Part shown: piece after piece, positions 32,431-40,000 of the stretch
Position numbering within the stretch: the stretch's first letter is position 1
How the letters are laid out: the number at the start of each line of letters is the position of its first letter
Assembly (NCBI GenBank): GCA_947575275.1
Contig: CANPMS010000019.1
Coordinates: 1 to 40,000 of the forward strand
Source of the DNA: an uncultured Clostridium sp.
Lineage (GTDB): Bacteria; Bacillota; Clostridia; Lachnospirales; Lachnospiraceae
DNA length: 40,000 nucleotides
Reading direction: 5' to 3'
Program-made: the position numbers and the translations under genes
Notes under the pieces: model-generated
The model's input: only the letters and a program-made list of their open reading frames with translations
The model's database searches: none
What the model was told of the DNA's origin: nothing

Positions 32431-33512
32431 TAATTGAATCTATTGAATTGAAAAACTATAGAAATTATGATGAATTACATATGGACTTTAGTCCAGGAAC
32501 GAATATTCTTTATGGAAACAATGCACAGGGAAAAACAAATATTTTGGAAGCAGTCTATGTGTGTTGTACTACAAAATCCCATCGGGGCAGTAAAGACAGG
32601 GAAATGATTCATTTTCATAAAGAGGAATCTCATATTAAACTGAATATCAGAAAAAATGAAATTTTCTATCGCATTGATATGCACCTGAAAAAGAATAAGG
32701 CAAAAGGTGTAGCAATTAATGGTGTTCCTATTCGGAAAGTGAGTGAACTTTTTGGTATTGTAAATGTGGTGTTTTTTTCCCCGGAAGATTTAAATTTAAT
32801 TAAAAATGGGCCTTCAGACAGAAGAAAGTTTATTGATTTGGAGCTTTGCCAGTTAAATAAATTATATGTCCATTCTCTTATCTCCTATAACCGGGTTCTT
32901 ATGCAGAGAAATAAACTTTTAAAAGAATTATTTTTTCATCCGGAATATGAGCAGACCTTGGATGTCTGGGATATGCAGCTTGTCCAGTATGGAAAAGAAA
33001 TTATAAAATACAGGACAAAATTTATTGAGCAGCTTGGAGAGATTATTTATGAGATTCATGGGAAACTCTCTGGAGGAAAGGAAAAACTTAAGATTGTATA
33101 TGATCCGAGTGCTTTAATGGATGAATTGGAAAATGAAATAAGCCGGAGCAGACAGCAGGATGTAAAACAAAAAACAACGTTGGTAGGACCACATCGTGAT
33201 GATATTGGATTTTTTATAGATGAAATTGATATTCGTAAATTTGGATCCCAGGGACAGCAGAGAACAGCAGCGCTTTCTTTGAAACTGGCAGAAATTGAGT
33301 TGGTAAAAAATCTGGTGAGGGATTATCCGATTCTTTTGCTGGATGATGTGCTGTCTGAGTTAGATGGGGAGAGACAAAATCATCTTCTTTCCGTTATTAA
33401 ACATATACAAACAATAATAACCTGTACAGGACTTGAAGATTTTGTTAACAACCGCTTTCAAATTGATAAGCTGTTTAAGGTGGTTAGTGGGGCAGTCATA
33501 AATGAAAATTAG
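32427..33512 (+). CDS. recF: DNA replication and repair protein RecF
   Basis: RecF is an SMC-like ATPase that loads RecA at single-strand gaps with RecO and RecR. The 361 residues show Walker [10 protein letters not shown] near the N-terminus, the ABC-like signature region [18 protein letters not shown], and Walker [14 protein letters not shown]. The order dnaN-rlbA-recF-gyrB is the standard Firmicute origin arrangement. The stop lies 16 nt before gyrB. Confidence 0.97.
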   Translation: MIIESIELKNYRNYDELHMDFSPGTNILYGNNAQGKTNILEAVYVCCTTKSHRGSKDREMIHFHKEESHIKLNIRKNEIFYRIDMHLKKNKAKGVAINGVPIRKVSELFGIVNVVFFSPEDLNLIKNGPSDRRKFIDLELCQLNKLYVHSLISYNRVLMQRNKLLKELFFHPEYEQTLDVWDMQLVQYGKEIIKYRTKFIEQLGEIIYEIHGKLSGGKEKLKIVYDPSALMDELENEISRSRQQDVKQKTTLVGPHRDDIGFFIDEIDIRKFGSQGQQRTAALSLKLAEIELVKNLVRDYPILLLDDVLSELDGERQNHLLSVIKHIQTIITCTGLEDFVNNRFQIDKLFKVVSGAVINEN

Positions 33513-33528
33513 TTTAGGAGGAAACAAC

Positions 33529-35442
33529 ATGAGTGCAGAATACGGAGCAGACCAGATTCAGATTCTGGAAGGTCTTGAAGCAGTCCGGAAAAGACCAGGT
33601 ATGTATATAGGCAGTACTTCATCCAGAGGACTCCATCATCTGGTTTATGAGATCGTTGATAACGCAGTAGATGAAGCCCTTGCCGGCTACTGTAATAAAA
33701 TTAATGTGACAATCAATGCAGATAATTCTATTACAGTAGTTGATAATGGCCGCGGTATTCCGGTGGGTATTCAGAAAAAAGCAGGTATTCCTGCAGTTGA
33801 GGTGGTATTTACTATCCTTCATGCAGGTGGAAAATTTGGAGGCGGAGGATATAAGGTATCTGGGGGTCTTCATGGTGTCGGCGCTTCAGTTGTAAATGCA
33901 CTTTCTTCTTTTCTGGAGGTTCGTGTATACCAGGATGGAAAAATTTATCAGCAGAGATATGAACGGGGAAAGGTTGTATATCCTCTAAAAGTAGTAGGAG
34001 AATGCTCCCTTGACCAGCATGGAACAGAAGTTCATTTTTTGCCGGATTCTGATATATTTGAAGAGACAGTTTACGATTTTGAGATTTTGAGAATTCGCCT
34101 CCAGGAGACTGCATTTCTCACGAAAAATTTAAAAATTATTTTAAAAGATGACCGGGAAGATAAAAAAGAAAAGGTATTTCATTATGAAGGTGGAATTCGG
34201 GAATTTATAACTTATTTAAATAAAGGAAAGACAGCGCTTTATGGTAATGTAATTTACTGTGAGGGTCTGAGAGATGGAGTATATGTAGAAGTTGCAATGC
34301 AGCACAACGACTCCTATACAGAAAATCTTTACAGCTTTGTGAATAATGTGAACACTCCTGAAGGAGGTACTCATCTTGCAGGTTTCAAAAATGCTTTAAC
34401 AAAAACTATAAATGATTATGCCAGAAAAAATAAGCTATTAAAAGATAATGAGCCAAATCTAAGCGGTGAGGATATACGGGAAGGGCTTACGGCAATTATT
34501 AGTGTTAAAATTGAGGAACCCCAGTTTGAAGGACAGACAAAGCAAAAGTTGGGAAATAGTGAAGCGAGAGGCGCTGTGGACGGGATTGTAAGTGAACAGC
34601 TGACGTATTTTCTGGAGCAGAATCCGGCAGCGGCTAAGGCTATTTGTGAGAAATCTGTATTAGCTCAGCGTGTCCGTGCAGCGGCCAGAAAAGCCCGCGA
34701 TTTAACAAGAAGGAAAACGGCACTGGAGGGCATGGCTCTTCCTGGGAAATTGGCGGACTGTTCTAATAAGGATCCAGAAAAGTGTGAGATTTTTATTGTA
34801 GAGGGAGATTCTGCAGGAGGTTCTGCAAAGACAGCACGATCCAGGGATACACAGGCAATTCTTCCTCTTCGCGGTAAAATTTTGAATGTAGAAAAAGCGA
34901 GACTTGATAAAATCTATGGGAATGCAGAAATAAAGGCGATGATTACAGCGTTTGGAACGGGAATCCATGATGATTTTGATATTGCTAAATTGCGTTATCA
35001 TAAGATTATTATTATGACTGATGCAGATGTGGATGGCGCCCATATCAGTACACTGATGCTCACATTCCTATACCGATTTATGCCGGAGCTTATTAGACAA
35101 GGATATGTATATCTGGCTCAGCCGCCTCTTTATAAGCTGGAAAAAAATAAAAAAGTATGGTACGCGTACAGTGATGAAGAATTAAATCAGATTTTGAAGG
35201 AAGTAGGACGTGATTCCAATAATAAAATTCAGCGCTATAAAGGACTTGGTGAGATGGATGCAGAACAGCTTTGGGAAACCACAATGGATCCGGAGCGAAG
35301 AGTTTTGCTCCGTGTGAATATGAATGATGATGTGGCTTCTGAGCTTGATTTAACTTTTACCACATTAATGGGAGATCAGGTAGAGCCGAGAAGGGAATTT
35401 ATAGAAGCCAACGCGAAATATGTACAGAATTTGGATATATAA
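33529..35442 (+). CDS. gyrB: DNA gyrase subunit B
   Basis: GyrB supplies ATP hydrolysis for negative supercoiling with GyrA. From ATG 33529 (TTAGGAGG upstream; a Met in the recF overlap at 33502 is unsupported) it has 637 residues. ATPase motifs are [20 protein letters not shown] and [15 protein letters not shown]. The TOPRIM metal site is [10 protein letters not shown] and DADVDGAHI, and the C-terminus has [19 protein letters not shown]. Together these make a complete enzyme. It is followed 43 nt later by gyrA. Confidence 0.98.
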   Translation: MSAEYGADQIQILEGLEAVRKRPGMYIGSTSSRGLHHLVYEIVDNAVDEALAGYCNKINVTINADNSITVVDNGRGIPVGIQKKAGIPAVEVVFTILHAGGKFGGGGYKVSGGLHGVGASVVNALSSFLEVRVYQDGKIYQQRYERGKVVYPLKVVGECSLDQHGTEVHFLPDSDIFEETVYDFEILRIRLQETAFLTKNLKIILKDDREDKKEKVFHYEGGIREFITYLNKGKTALYGNVIYCEGLRDGVYVEVAMQHNDSYTENLYSFVNNVNTPEGGTHLAGFKNALTKTINDYARKNKLLKDNEPNLSGEDIREGLTAIISVKIEEPQFEGQTKQKLGNSEARGAVDGIVSEQLTYFLEQNPAAAKAICEKSVLAQRVRAAARKARDLTRRKTALEGMALPGKLADCSNKDPEKCEIFIVEGDSAGGSAKTARSRDTQAILPLRGKILNVEKARLDKIYGNAEIKAMITAFGTGIHDDFDIAKLRYHKIIIMTDADVDGAHISTLMLTFLYRFMPELIRQGYVYLAQPPLYKLEKNKKVWYAYSDEELNQILKEVGRDSNNKIQRYKGLGEMDAEQLWETTMDPERRVLLRVNMNDDVASELDLTFTTLMGDQVEPRREFIEANAKYVQNLDI

Positions 35443-35485
35443 ACTAAGAGTACATTGAAGAGCAGAAATATAGAAGGAGACTAGT

Positions 35486-37975
35486 ATGGAACCAAATATT
35501 TTTGATAAAGTCCATGATATAGATTTAAAAACTACCATGGAAAAATCCTATATTGATTATGCTATGAGTGTTATTGCAGCTCGAGCTCTTCCTGATGTAA
35601 GAGATGGTTTAAAGCCAGTTCAGCGTCGCGTTTTGTATTCAATGATTGAATTGAATAATGGTCCGGATAAACCTCATAGGAAATGTGCCCGTATCGTGGG
35701 TGATACCATGGGTAAATATCATCCTCACGGAGACAGCTCTATTTATGGAGCCTTGGTAAATATGGCACAGGAGTGGTCTACCCGTTATCCGTTAGTTGAT
35801 GGTCATGGAAATTTTGGTTCTGTTGATGGTGATGGTGCTGCAGCAATGCGTTATACTGAAGCGCGCTTAAGTAAAATTTCCATGGAAATGTTAGCGGATA
35901 TAGGCAAAAATACGGTGGATTTTGCTCCTAACTTTGATGAGACAGAAAAAGAGCCTGTGGTACTTCCATCAAGATTTCCGAATCTTCTTGTAAACGGAAC
36001 AACGGGTATTGCTGTAGGCATGGCTACCAATATTCCTCCTCACAATTTAAAAGAGGTAATTGGGGCAGTAGTAAAAATTATTGATAACCGTGTGGAACAA
36101 AATAAGGATACGACAATAGAAGAAGTTTTGGAAATCGTTAAGGGACCCGATTTTCCCACAGGCGCTACAATTTTGGGAAAAGTGGGAATTGAGGAAGCTT
36201 ATCGTACCGGACGTGGAAAAATTCGTGTGAGGGCAGTGTCCGATATTGAGACACTTCCCAATGGAAAAAGTCGTATTGTTGTGACGGAACTTCCTTATCT
36301 TGTAAATAAAGCAAGGCTTATTGAAAAGATTGCAGAACTGGTAAAAGAAAAACGTGTAGATGGAATTACTGATTTGCGTGATGAGTCTAACCGCCAGGGT
36401 ATGCGCATTGTAATTGAATTGCGCCGTGATGTAAATGCAAATGTATTATTAAACCAGCTTCTAAAATACACTCAGCTTCAGGATACATTTGGTGTTATTA
36501 TGCTGGCGCTGGTGAATAATGAGCCGAAAGTCCTCAATCTTCTTGATATGCTGAAATGTTATCTGAAGCATCAGGAGGAAGTGATAACCCGGCGTATAAA
36601 GTATGATTTAAATAAGGCGGAAGAGCGTGCACACATTTTACAAGGATTGTTAATAGCTCTTGATCATATTGATGAAGTTATCAAGATTATCCGGGGTTCT
36701 GATACGGTACAGATTGCAAAACAGCAATTAATGGAGAGATTTGGTTTAAGTGATGTACAATCTCAGGCAATTGTAGATATGCGTCTGCGTGCGCTCACCG
36801 GTTTAGAGCGGGAAAAACTGGAAAATGAATATAAGGAATTAATGGCAAAAATCAAGGAATTGAAAGAGATTCTTGCAGATGAAAAAAAGCTTCTTGGTGT
36901 TATTAGGAAAGAAATTCTTGTTATTTCTGATAAGTATGGAGATGACAGGAAAACATCAATTGGCTTTGATGAGTTTGATGTATCCATGGAAGATTTGATT
37001 CCAAATGAAAGTACGATTGTAGCCATGACAAAGCTTGGATATATCAAGCGTATGAATATGGATAATTTCAAGAGTCAGAATCGAGGCGGCAAGGGAATAA
37101 AAGGTATGCAGACCATCGATGAGGATTATATCGAAGATTTACTTTTGACAAAAACCCATAACTATATTATGTTCTTTACCAATAAAGGGCGTGTATACAG
37201 AATGAAAGCATATACAATTCCAGAGGGAAGCCGTACTGCAAGAGGAACAGCTATTATAAATCTTCTTCAGCTTCTCCCGGAAGAAAAGATTACTGCGATT
37301 ATTCCTGTAAAAGAATATAATGACACAGATTACCTCTTTATGGCGACCAGAAATGGTATGGTGAAGAAAACCCCGGTAAAGGAATATGAAAATGTCCGTA
37401 AGAATGGTCTTCAGGCGATTGTTCTCAGAGAAAATGATGAGCTGATCGAGGTTAAGGCTACGGATGACAGTAAAGATATTTTCCTGGTAACAAAGAAAGG
37501 ACAATGTATCCGCTTCCATGAAACTGATGTGCGTATAACTGGACGTGTATCTATGGGTGTTATTGGAATGAAACTCAATGAGGGTGATCATGTTGTTGGA
37601 ATGCAGATGGATACTCAGGGACAAAACCTGCTGATTGTATCAGAAAACGGTATGGGTAAACGTACTCCAATTGAAGAATTTTCTCCACAGAATCGTGGTG
37701 GTAAAGGTGTACTTTGTTATAAGATTACTGAAAAAACCGGCTGTGTTATAGGAGCAAAATTAGTTAAGGATGATCATGATATTATGATGATTACAACAGA
37801 GGGTGTTTTAATTCGTATTTCTGTGAATGATATTTCTGTAATAGGAAGAAATACCTCTGGAGTGAAGCTGATGAATATTGATCAAAATTCTGATATTAAA
37901 GTGGCAAGTATTGCAAAGGTTCGTGAGGAAGAAAAGATTCCAGAATCCGAAACAAAATTTGAAACCGAAGAATAA
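35486..37975 (+). CDS. gyrA: DNA gyrase subunit A
   Basis: GyrA cuts and rejoins DNA during supercoiling. The 829-residue protein has the breakage domain with catalytic Tyr123 ([10 protein letters not shown]), the helix [17 protein letters not shown], and a C-terminal wrapping domain carrying the GyrA box QNRGGKG; the same motif recurs near residue 735. At the position of E. coli Asp87 this protein has Gly88, next to a normal Ser84. GAAGGAGA precedes the ATG. A strong terminator follows, ending the origin operon. Confidence 0.98.
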   Translation: MEPNIFDKVHDIDLKTTMEKSYIDYAMSVIAARALPDVRDGLKPVQRRVLYSMIELNNGPDKPHRKCARIVGDTMGKYHPHGDSSIYGALVNMAQEWSTRYPLVDGHGNFGSVDGDGAAAMRYTEARLSKISMEMLADIGKNTVDFAPNFDETEKEPVVLPSRFPNLLVNGTTGIAVGMATNIPPHNLKEVIGAVVKIIDNRVEQNKDTTIEEVLEIVKGPDFPTGATILGKVGIEEAYRTGRGKIRVRAVSDIETLPNGKSRIVVTELPYLVNKARLIEKIAELVKEKRVDGITDLRDESNRQGMRIVIELRRDVNANVLLNQLLKYTQLQDTFGVIMLALVNNEPKVLNLLDMLKCYLKHQEEVITRRIKYDLNKAEERAHILQGLLIALDHIDEVIKIIRGSDTVQIAKQQLMERFGLSDVQSQAIVDMRLRALTGLEREKLENEYKELMAKIKELKEILADEKKLLGVIRKEILVISDKYGDDRKTSIGFDEFDVSMEDLIPNESTIVAMTKLGYIKRMNMDNFKSQNRGGKGIKGMQTIDEDYIEDLLLTKTHNYIMFFTNKGRVYRMKAYTIPEGSRTARGTAIINLLQLLPEEKITAIIPVKEYNDTDYLFMATRNGMVKKTPVKEYENVRKNGLQAIVLRENDELIEVKATDDSKDIFLVTKKGQCIRFHETDVRITGRVSMGVIGMKLNEGDHVVGMQMDTQGQNLLIVSENGMGKRTPIEEFSPQNRGGKGVLCYKITEKTGCVIGAKLVKDDHDIMMITTEGVLIRISVNDISVIGRNTSGVKLMNIDQNSDIKVASIAKVREEEKIPESETKFETEE

Positions 37976-38002
37976 TTTTTAAATCAGAAAAAAGTTTTTA
38001 GA

Positions 38003-38049
38003 GCCTGTATTCAGTAGTGGTATATGTTGAATACAGGTTTTCATTTTAT
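38003..38049 (+). terminator. Terminator of gyrA
   Basis: CCTGTATTCA and TGAATACAGG form a perfect 10-bp stem with a 12-nt loop, followed by TTTTCATTTTATTTT, 30 nt past the gyrA stop. Confidence 0.88.
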
Positions 38050-38099
38050 TTTATAATGTACTGATTTCAGATTATTTTAAAGAAGAGAGGGGAAATAAA

Positions 38100-38942
38100 T
38101 TGAGAACGATTCATGTATCAGAAATTACAAAACAGATAAAAGAAATGTGCATAGAAGCCAATCATTTTTTATCAGAGGATGTGGCAGAATGTATGCAGGA
38201 GGCCGTAGAAAAAGAGGAATCTCCTCTTGGAAAACAAATTTTATGTCAGTTACAGGAAAATCTTGAAATTGCGGGAAAAGATATGATTCCTATCTGTCAG
38301 GATACGGGAATGGCAGTGGTATTTGTCAGGATAGGACAAGAGGTACATATTGAAGGAGGGAATTTGACAGATGCAATTAATCAGGGTGTTCATGATGGAT
38401 ATACAGAAGGTTTTTTAAGAAAATCTGTGGTGGGAGATCCGATTCAGCGGGAAAATACAAAAGATAATACTCCTGCGGTAATTTATTATGAGATTGTAGA
38501 GGGAAAACAGTTGGAACTTACTTTGTCTCCAAAAGGATTTGGAAGCGAAAACATGAGCCGTATATTTATGTTGAAGCCGGCTGATGGAATAGAAGGTGTG
38601 AAAAACGCAATTTTGTCTACGGTAAAGGAAGCAGGGCCAAATGCCTGTCCACCGATGATCGTTGGTGTGGGAATTGGAGGTACATTTGAAAAATGCGCAT
38701 TGATGGCAAAGCATTCGCTAACCCGAAATTTAAAGGAAAAATCTCCAATACCACATATCCGTGAATTGGAAAAAGAAATGCTTGATAAGATTAATTGTCT
38801 TGGAATCGGACCAGGTGGACTTGGTGGAACAGTAACAGCAATAGCAGTTAATATTGAGACATATCCAACTCATATTGCAGGTCTTCCGGTCGCTGTAAAT
38901 ATATGCTGTCATGTAAATCGTCATACCCACCGTATTTTATGA
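38100..38942 (+). CDS. Class I fumarate hydratase, alpha (N-terminal) subunit
   Basis: This is the iron-sulfur part of an oxygen-sensitive, two-subunit fumarase that interconverts fumarate and malate. The 280 residues match the Fumerase family: IPICQDTGMAVVFV, ENTKDNTPAVIYYEIV, SPKGFGSENMS, and the C-terminal PGGLGGTVTAIAV followed by AVNICCHVNRH. Cysteines in CQDTG, GTFEKCALMAK and the C-terminal CC region are candidates for the [4Fe-4S] ligands. The start is TTG at 38100, behind GAGAGGGG; no suitable ATG exists. L(+)-tartrate dehydratase is the main alternative. The beta gene follows after 42 nt. Confidence 0.88.
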   Translation: MRTIHVSEITKQIKEMCIEANHFLSEDVAECMQEAVEKEESPLGKQILCQLQENLEIAGKDMIPICQDTGMAVVFVRIGQEVHIEGGNLTDAINQGVHDGYTEGFLRKSVVGDPIQRENTKDNTPAVIYYEIVEGKQLELTLSPKGFGSENMSRIFMLKPADGIEGVKNAILSTVKEAGPNACPPMIVGVGIGGTFEKCALMAKHSLTRNLKEKSPIPHIRELEKEMLDKINCLGIGPGGLGGTVTAIAVNIETYPTHIAGLPVAVNICCHVNRHTHRIL

Positions 38943-38984
38943 TTATAGAATGGTATATTGTGAAACAAATGAAGGAGAAAGTGT

Positions 38985-39533
38985 ATGGACAGAAAAATAA
39001 ATGTGCCAATTAGTAAGGAAGATGTGAAAAGTCTTAGGTCGGGTGATTATGTTTATCTGACTGGAACCATTTATACAGCACGAGATGCCGCTCATAAGCG
39101 TATGCAGGAGACATTGGATGAGGGAAATCAACTGCCGTTCAATATAGAAGGAAATGTAATTTATTATATGGGACCATCTCCGGCCAGGATGGGTTATTCA
39201 ATTGGTTCTGCGGGTCCCACTACTGCAAGCAGAATGGATAAATATACACCCAGACTATTAGATTTGGGATTGGGTGCGATGATCGGAAAAGGAAAGCGCA
39301 GCAAAGAAGTATTGGAAGCGATTGTCAGAAATAACAGTGTATATTTTGCTGCTGTGGGCGGAGCAGGAGCACTTTTATCAAAAAGAATTTTATCCTCGGA
39401 AGTGATTGCTTATGATGATCTGGGAGCAGAGGCAATCCGAAAATTGGAAGTTAAAGATTTTCCGGTTATTGTGGTAATTGATGCTGAGGGAAATAATCTA
39501 TATGAAACTGCTATAAAAGCTTATGAAAAGTAA
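38985..39533 (+). CDS. Class I fumarate hydratase, beta (C-terminal) subunit
   Basis: The 182-residue partner completes the fumarase active site. It has LRSGDYVYLTGTIYTARDAAH near the start, GPSPARMGYSIGSAGPTTASRMD in the middle, and AMIGKGKRS and AVGGAGALLSKR, all typical of the Fumerase_C family. GAAGGAGAAA precedes the ATG. Separate alpha and beta genes are the usual form in anaerobic Firmicutes. As with the alpha subunit, tartrate dehydratase cannot be excluded. Confidence 0.88.
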   Translation: MDRKINVPISKEDVKSLRSGDYVYLTGTIYTARDAAHKRMQETLDEGNQLPFNIEGNVIYYMGPSPARMGYSIGSAGPTTASRMDKYTPRLLDLGLGAMIGKGKRSKEVLEAIVRNNSVYFAAVGGAGALLSKRILSSEVIAYDDLGAEAIRKLEVKDFPVIVVIDAEGNNLYETAIKAYEK

Positions 39534-39677
39534 AAATATAAATATATTTTCTGCGGAAAAAGGAAATTTAAAATCAAGATATAGAAACAAAAAATATAGA
39601 TAGTACATATATTGTGGATAGTATTCAAAGTGTGAAAAATCAGTGGAAATAGAACACAAAATTGATGAATTTATGGG

Positions 39678-39706
39678 TTGACAAAAAAAATGTTATACTA
39701 TATAAT
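39678..39706 (+). promoter_or_regulatory. Consensus promoter of tRNA-Ser
   Basis: TTGACA (39678-39683), a 17-bp spacer and TATAAT (39701-39706) match the sigma-70/sigma-A consensus perfectly. It lies about 60 bp before tRNA-Ser, in an otherwise empty AT-rich gap after the fumarase genes. Confidence 0.9.
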
Positions 39707-39767
39707 TGTCAATGCGTCTAAAAACAAAGATGTTTTTTGATTGCAGTCATATGGAATTACGAAGTTC

Positions 39768-39855
39768 GGAGAAATACTCAAGAGGCCGAAGAGGCGCCCC
39801 TGCTAAGGGTGTAGGTCGGGCAACCGGCGCGAGGGTTCAAATCCCTCTTTCTCCG
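39768..39855 (+). tRNA. tRNA-Ser (anticodon GCU)
   Basis: This is an 88-nt class II tRNA. The acceptor stem GGAGAAA pairs with TTTCTCC. The anticodon stem CGCCC/GGGTG (one G-T pair) encloses CTGCTAA, giving anticodon GCU (reads AGC and AGU). A long variable arm (GTCGGGCAACCGGC) and a T-loop TTCAAAT follow. CCA is not encoded, unlike in tRNA-Arg at 200-276. Confidence 0.95.
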
Positions 39856-39912
39856 CTAAATTCCAGATAATTAATTTTCATTTAAATTAATGAAAAGAAA
39901 ATTAAAAAATTC

Positions 39913-39941
39913 TTGACAGAGGATACTTGTTGTGATATGAT
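39913..39941 (+). promoter_or_regulatory. Strong promoter at the right edge
   Basis: TTGACA (39913-39918), a 17-bp spacer and TATGAT (39936-39941). The transcript would start at about 39948. It would carry a leader with ACCTTGAAAATAAAAGATTGAAC at the window end, read here as two pieces (ACCTTGAAAAT and AAAAGATTGAAC). Such TTGAAAA...GAAC leaders are common before rRNA operons. No gene is visible before the edge. Confidence 0.7.
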
Positions 39942-40000
39942 AAGCAAGTTGCTGCCAAGAATGGAGCAACAGACTGAACCTTGAAAATAAAAGATTGAAC

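Noticed and set aside
38020..38057. Promoter of the fumarase genes (TTGAAT and TATAAT)
   Set aside because: The -10 at 38052-38057 is good, but the -35 candidate needs a 19-bp spacer and overlaps the gyrA terminator; not firm enough to list.
39875..39896. TTTTCATT/AATGAAAA hairpin as terminator of tRNA-Ser
   Set aside because: The stem is almost all A-T and has no T-run after it; too weak to call.

Overview
This window is the replication-origin region of a low-to-moderate GC Gram-positive bacterium, most likely a Lachnospiraceae (Clostridia) species. This rests on the order rpmH / oriC / dnaA-dnaN-rlbA-recF-gyrB-gyrA, on rnpA-yidC-jag-mnmE-mnmG-rsmG-parA-parB on the other side, on clostridial DUF3881 and DUF4446 proteins, and on strong AGGAGG ribosome-binding sites with occasional TTG starts. 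The family assignment is inference; no 16S rRNA lies in the window.

Layout. 1-4.98 kb is an accessory, decayed stretch: the C-terminal scrap of an IS3-type transposase, an intact tRNA-Arg(CCU), a small ribbon-helix-helix protein, several truncated or broken frames, one intact Schlafen/AlbA_2-type ATP-binding regulator, and a degenerate tRNA-Arg-like pseudogene. 5-11.7 kb (all minus strand) holds a DUF3881 protein, NADP-type glutamate dehydrogenase, a YkpA/YbiT-like ABC-F protein and a polar amino-acid ABC importer. 11.8-17.3 kb is a four-gene minus-strand operon behind a cobalamin riboswitch: a lipoprotein version of the cobaltochelatase CbiK, a binding lipoprotein with two NEAT-like N-terminal domains, a FecCD permease, and an ATPase with an unusual extra C-terminal domain. 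An HTH regulator and a large nested hairpin lie upstream.

17.9-28.3 kb is the conserved left flank of the origin (DUF4446, parB, parA, a degenerate alpha/beta hydrolase between two parS sites, rsmG, mnmG, mnmE, jag/khpB, yidC, rnpA, rpmH), followed by a vitamin-type ECF transporter S component. DnaA-box clusters at 29.23-29.40 kb and 30.82-30.95 kb bracket dnaA and form a bipartite oriC. The right arm carries dnaA, dnaN, rlbA, recF, gyrB, gyrA, the two subunits of a class I fumarate hydratase, tRNA-Ser(GCU) and a strong promoter at the edge that may start an rRNA operon.

Genes point away from the origin on both sides, so nearly all are co-directional with replication. The exceptions are the parS-flanked hydrolase and the small plus-strand genes and fragments of the accessory end. 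The most novel part is the riboswitch-controlled, surface-located CbiK/NEAT-like/ABC module, which suggests extracytoplasmic handling of cobalt or a tetrapyrrole coupled to import. No CRISPR array, prophage or complete insertion sequence was seen.
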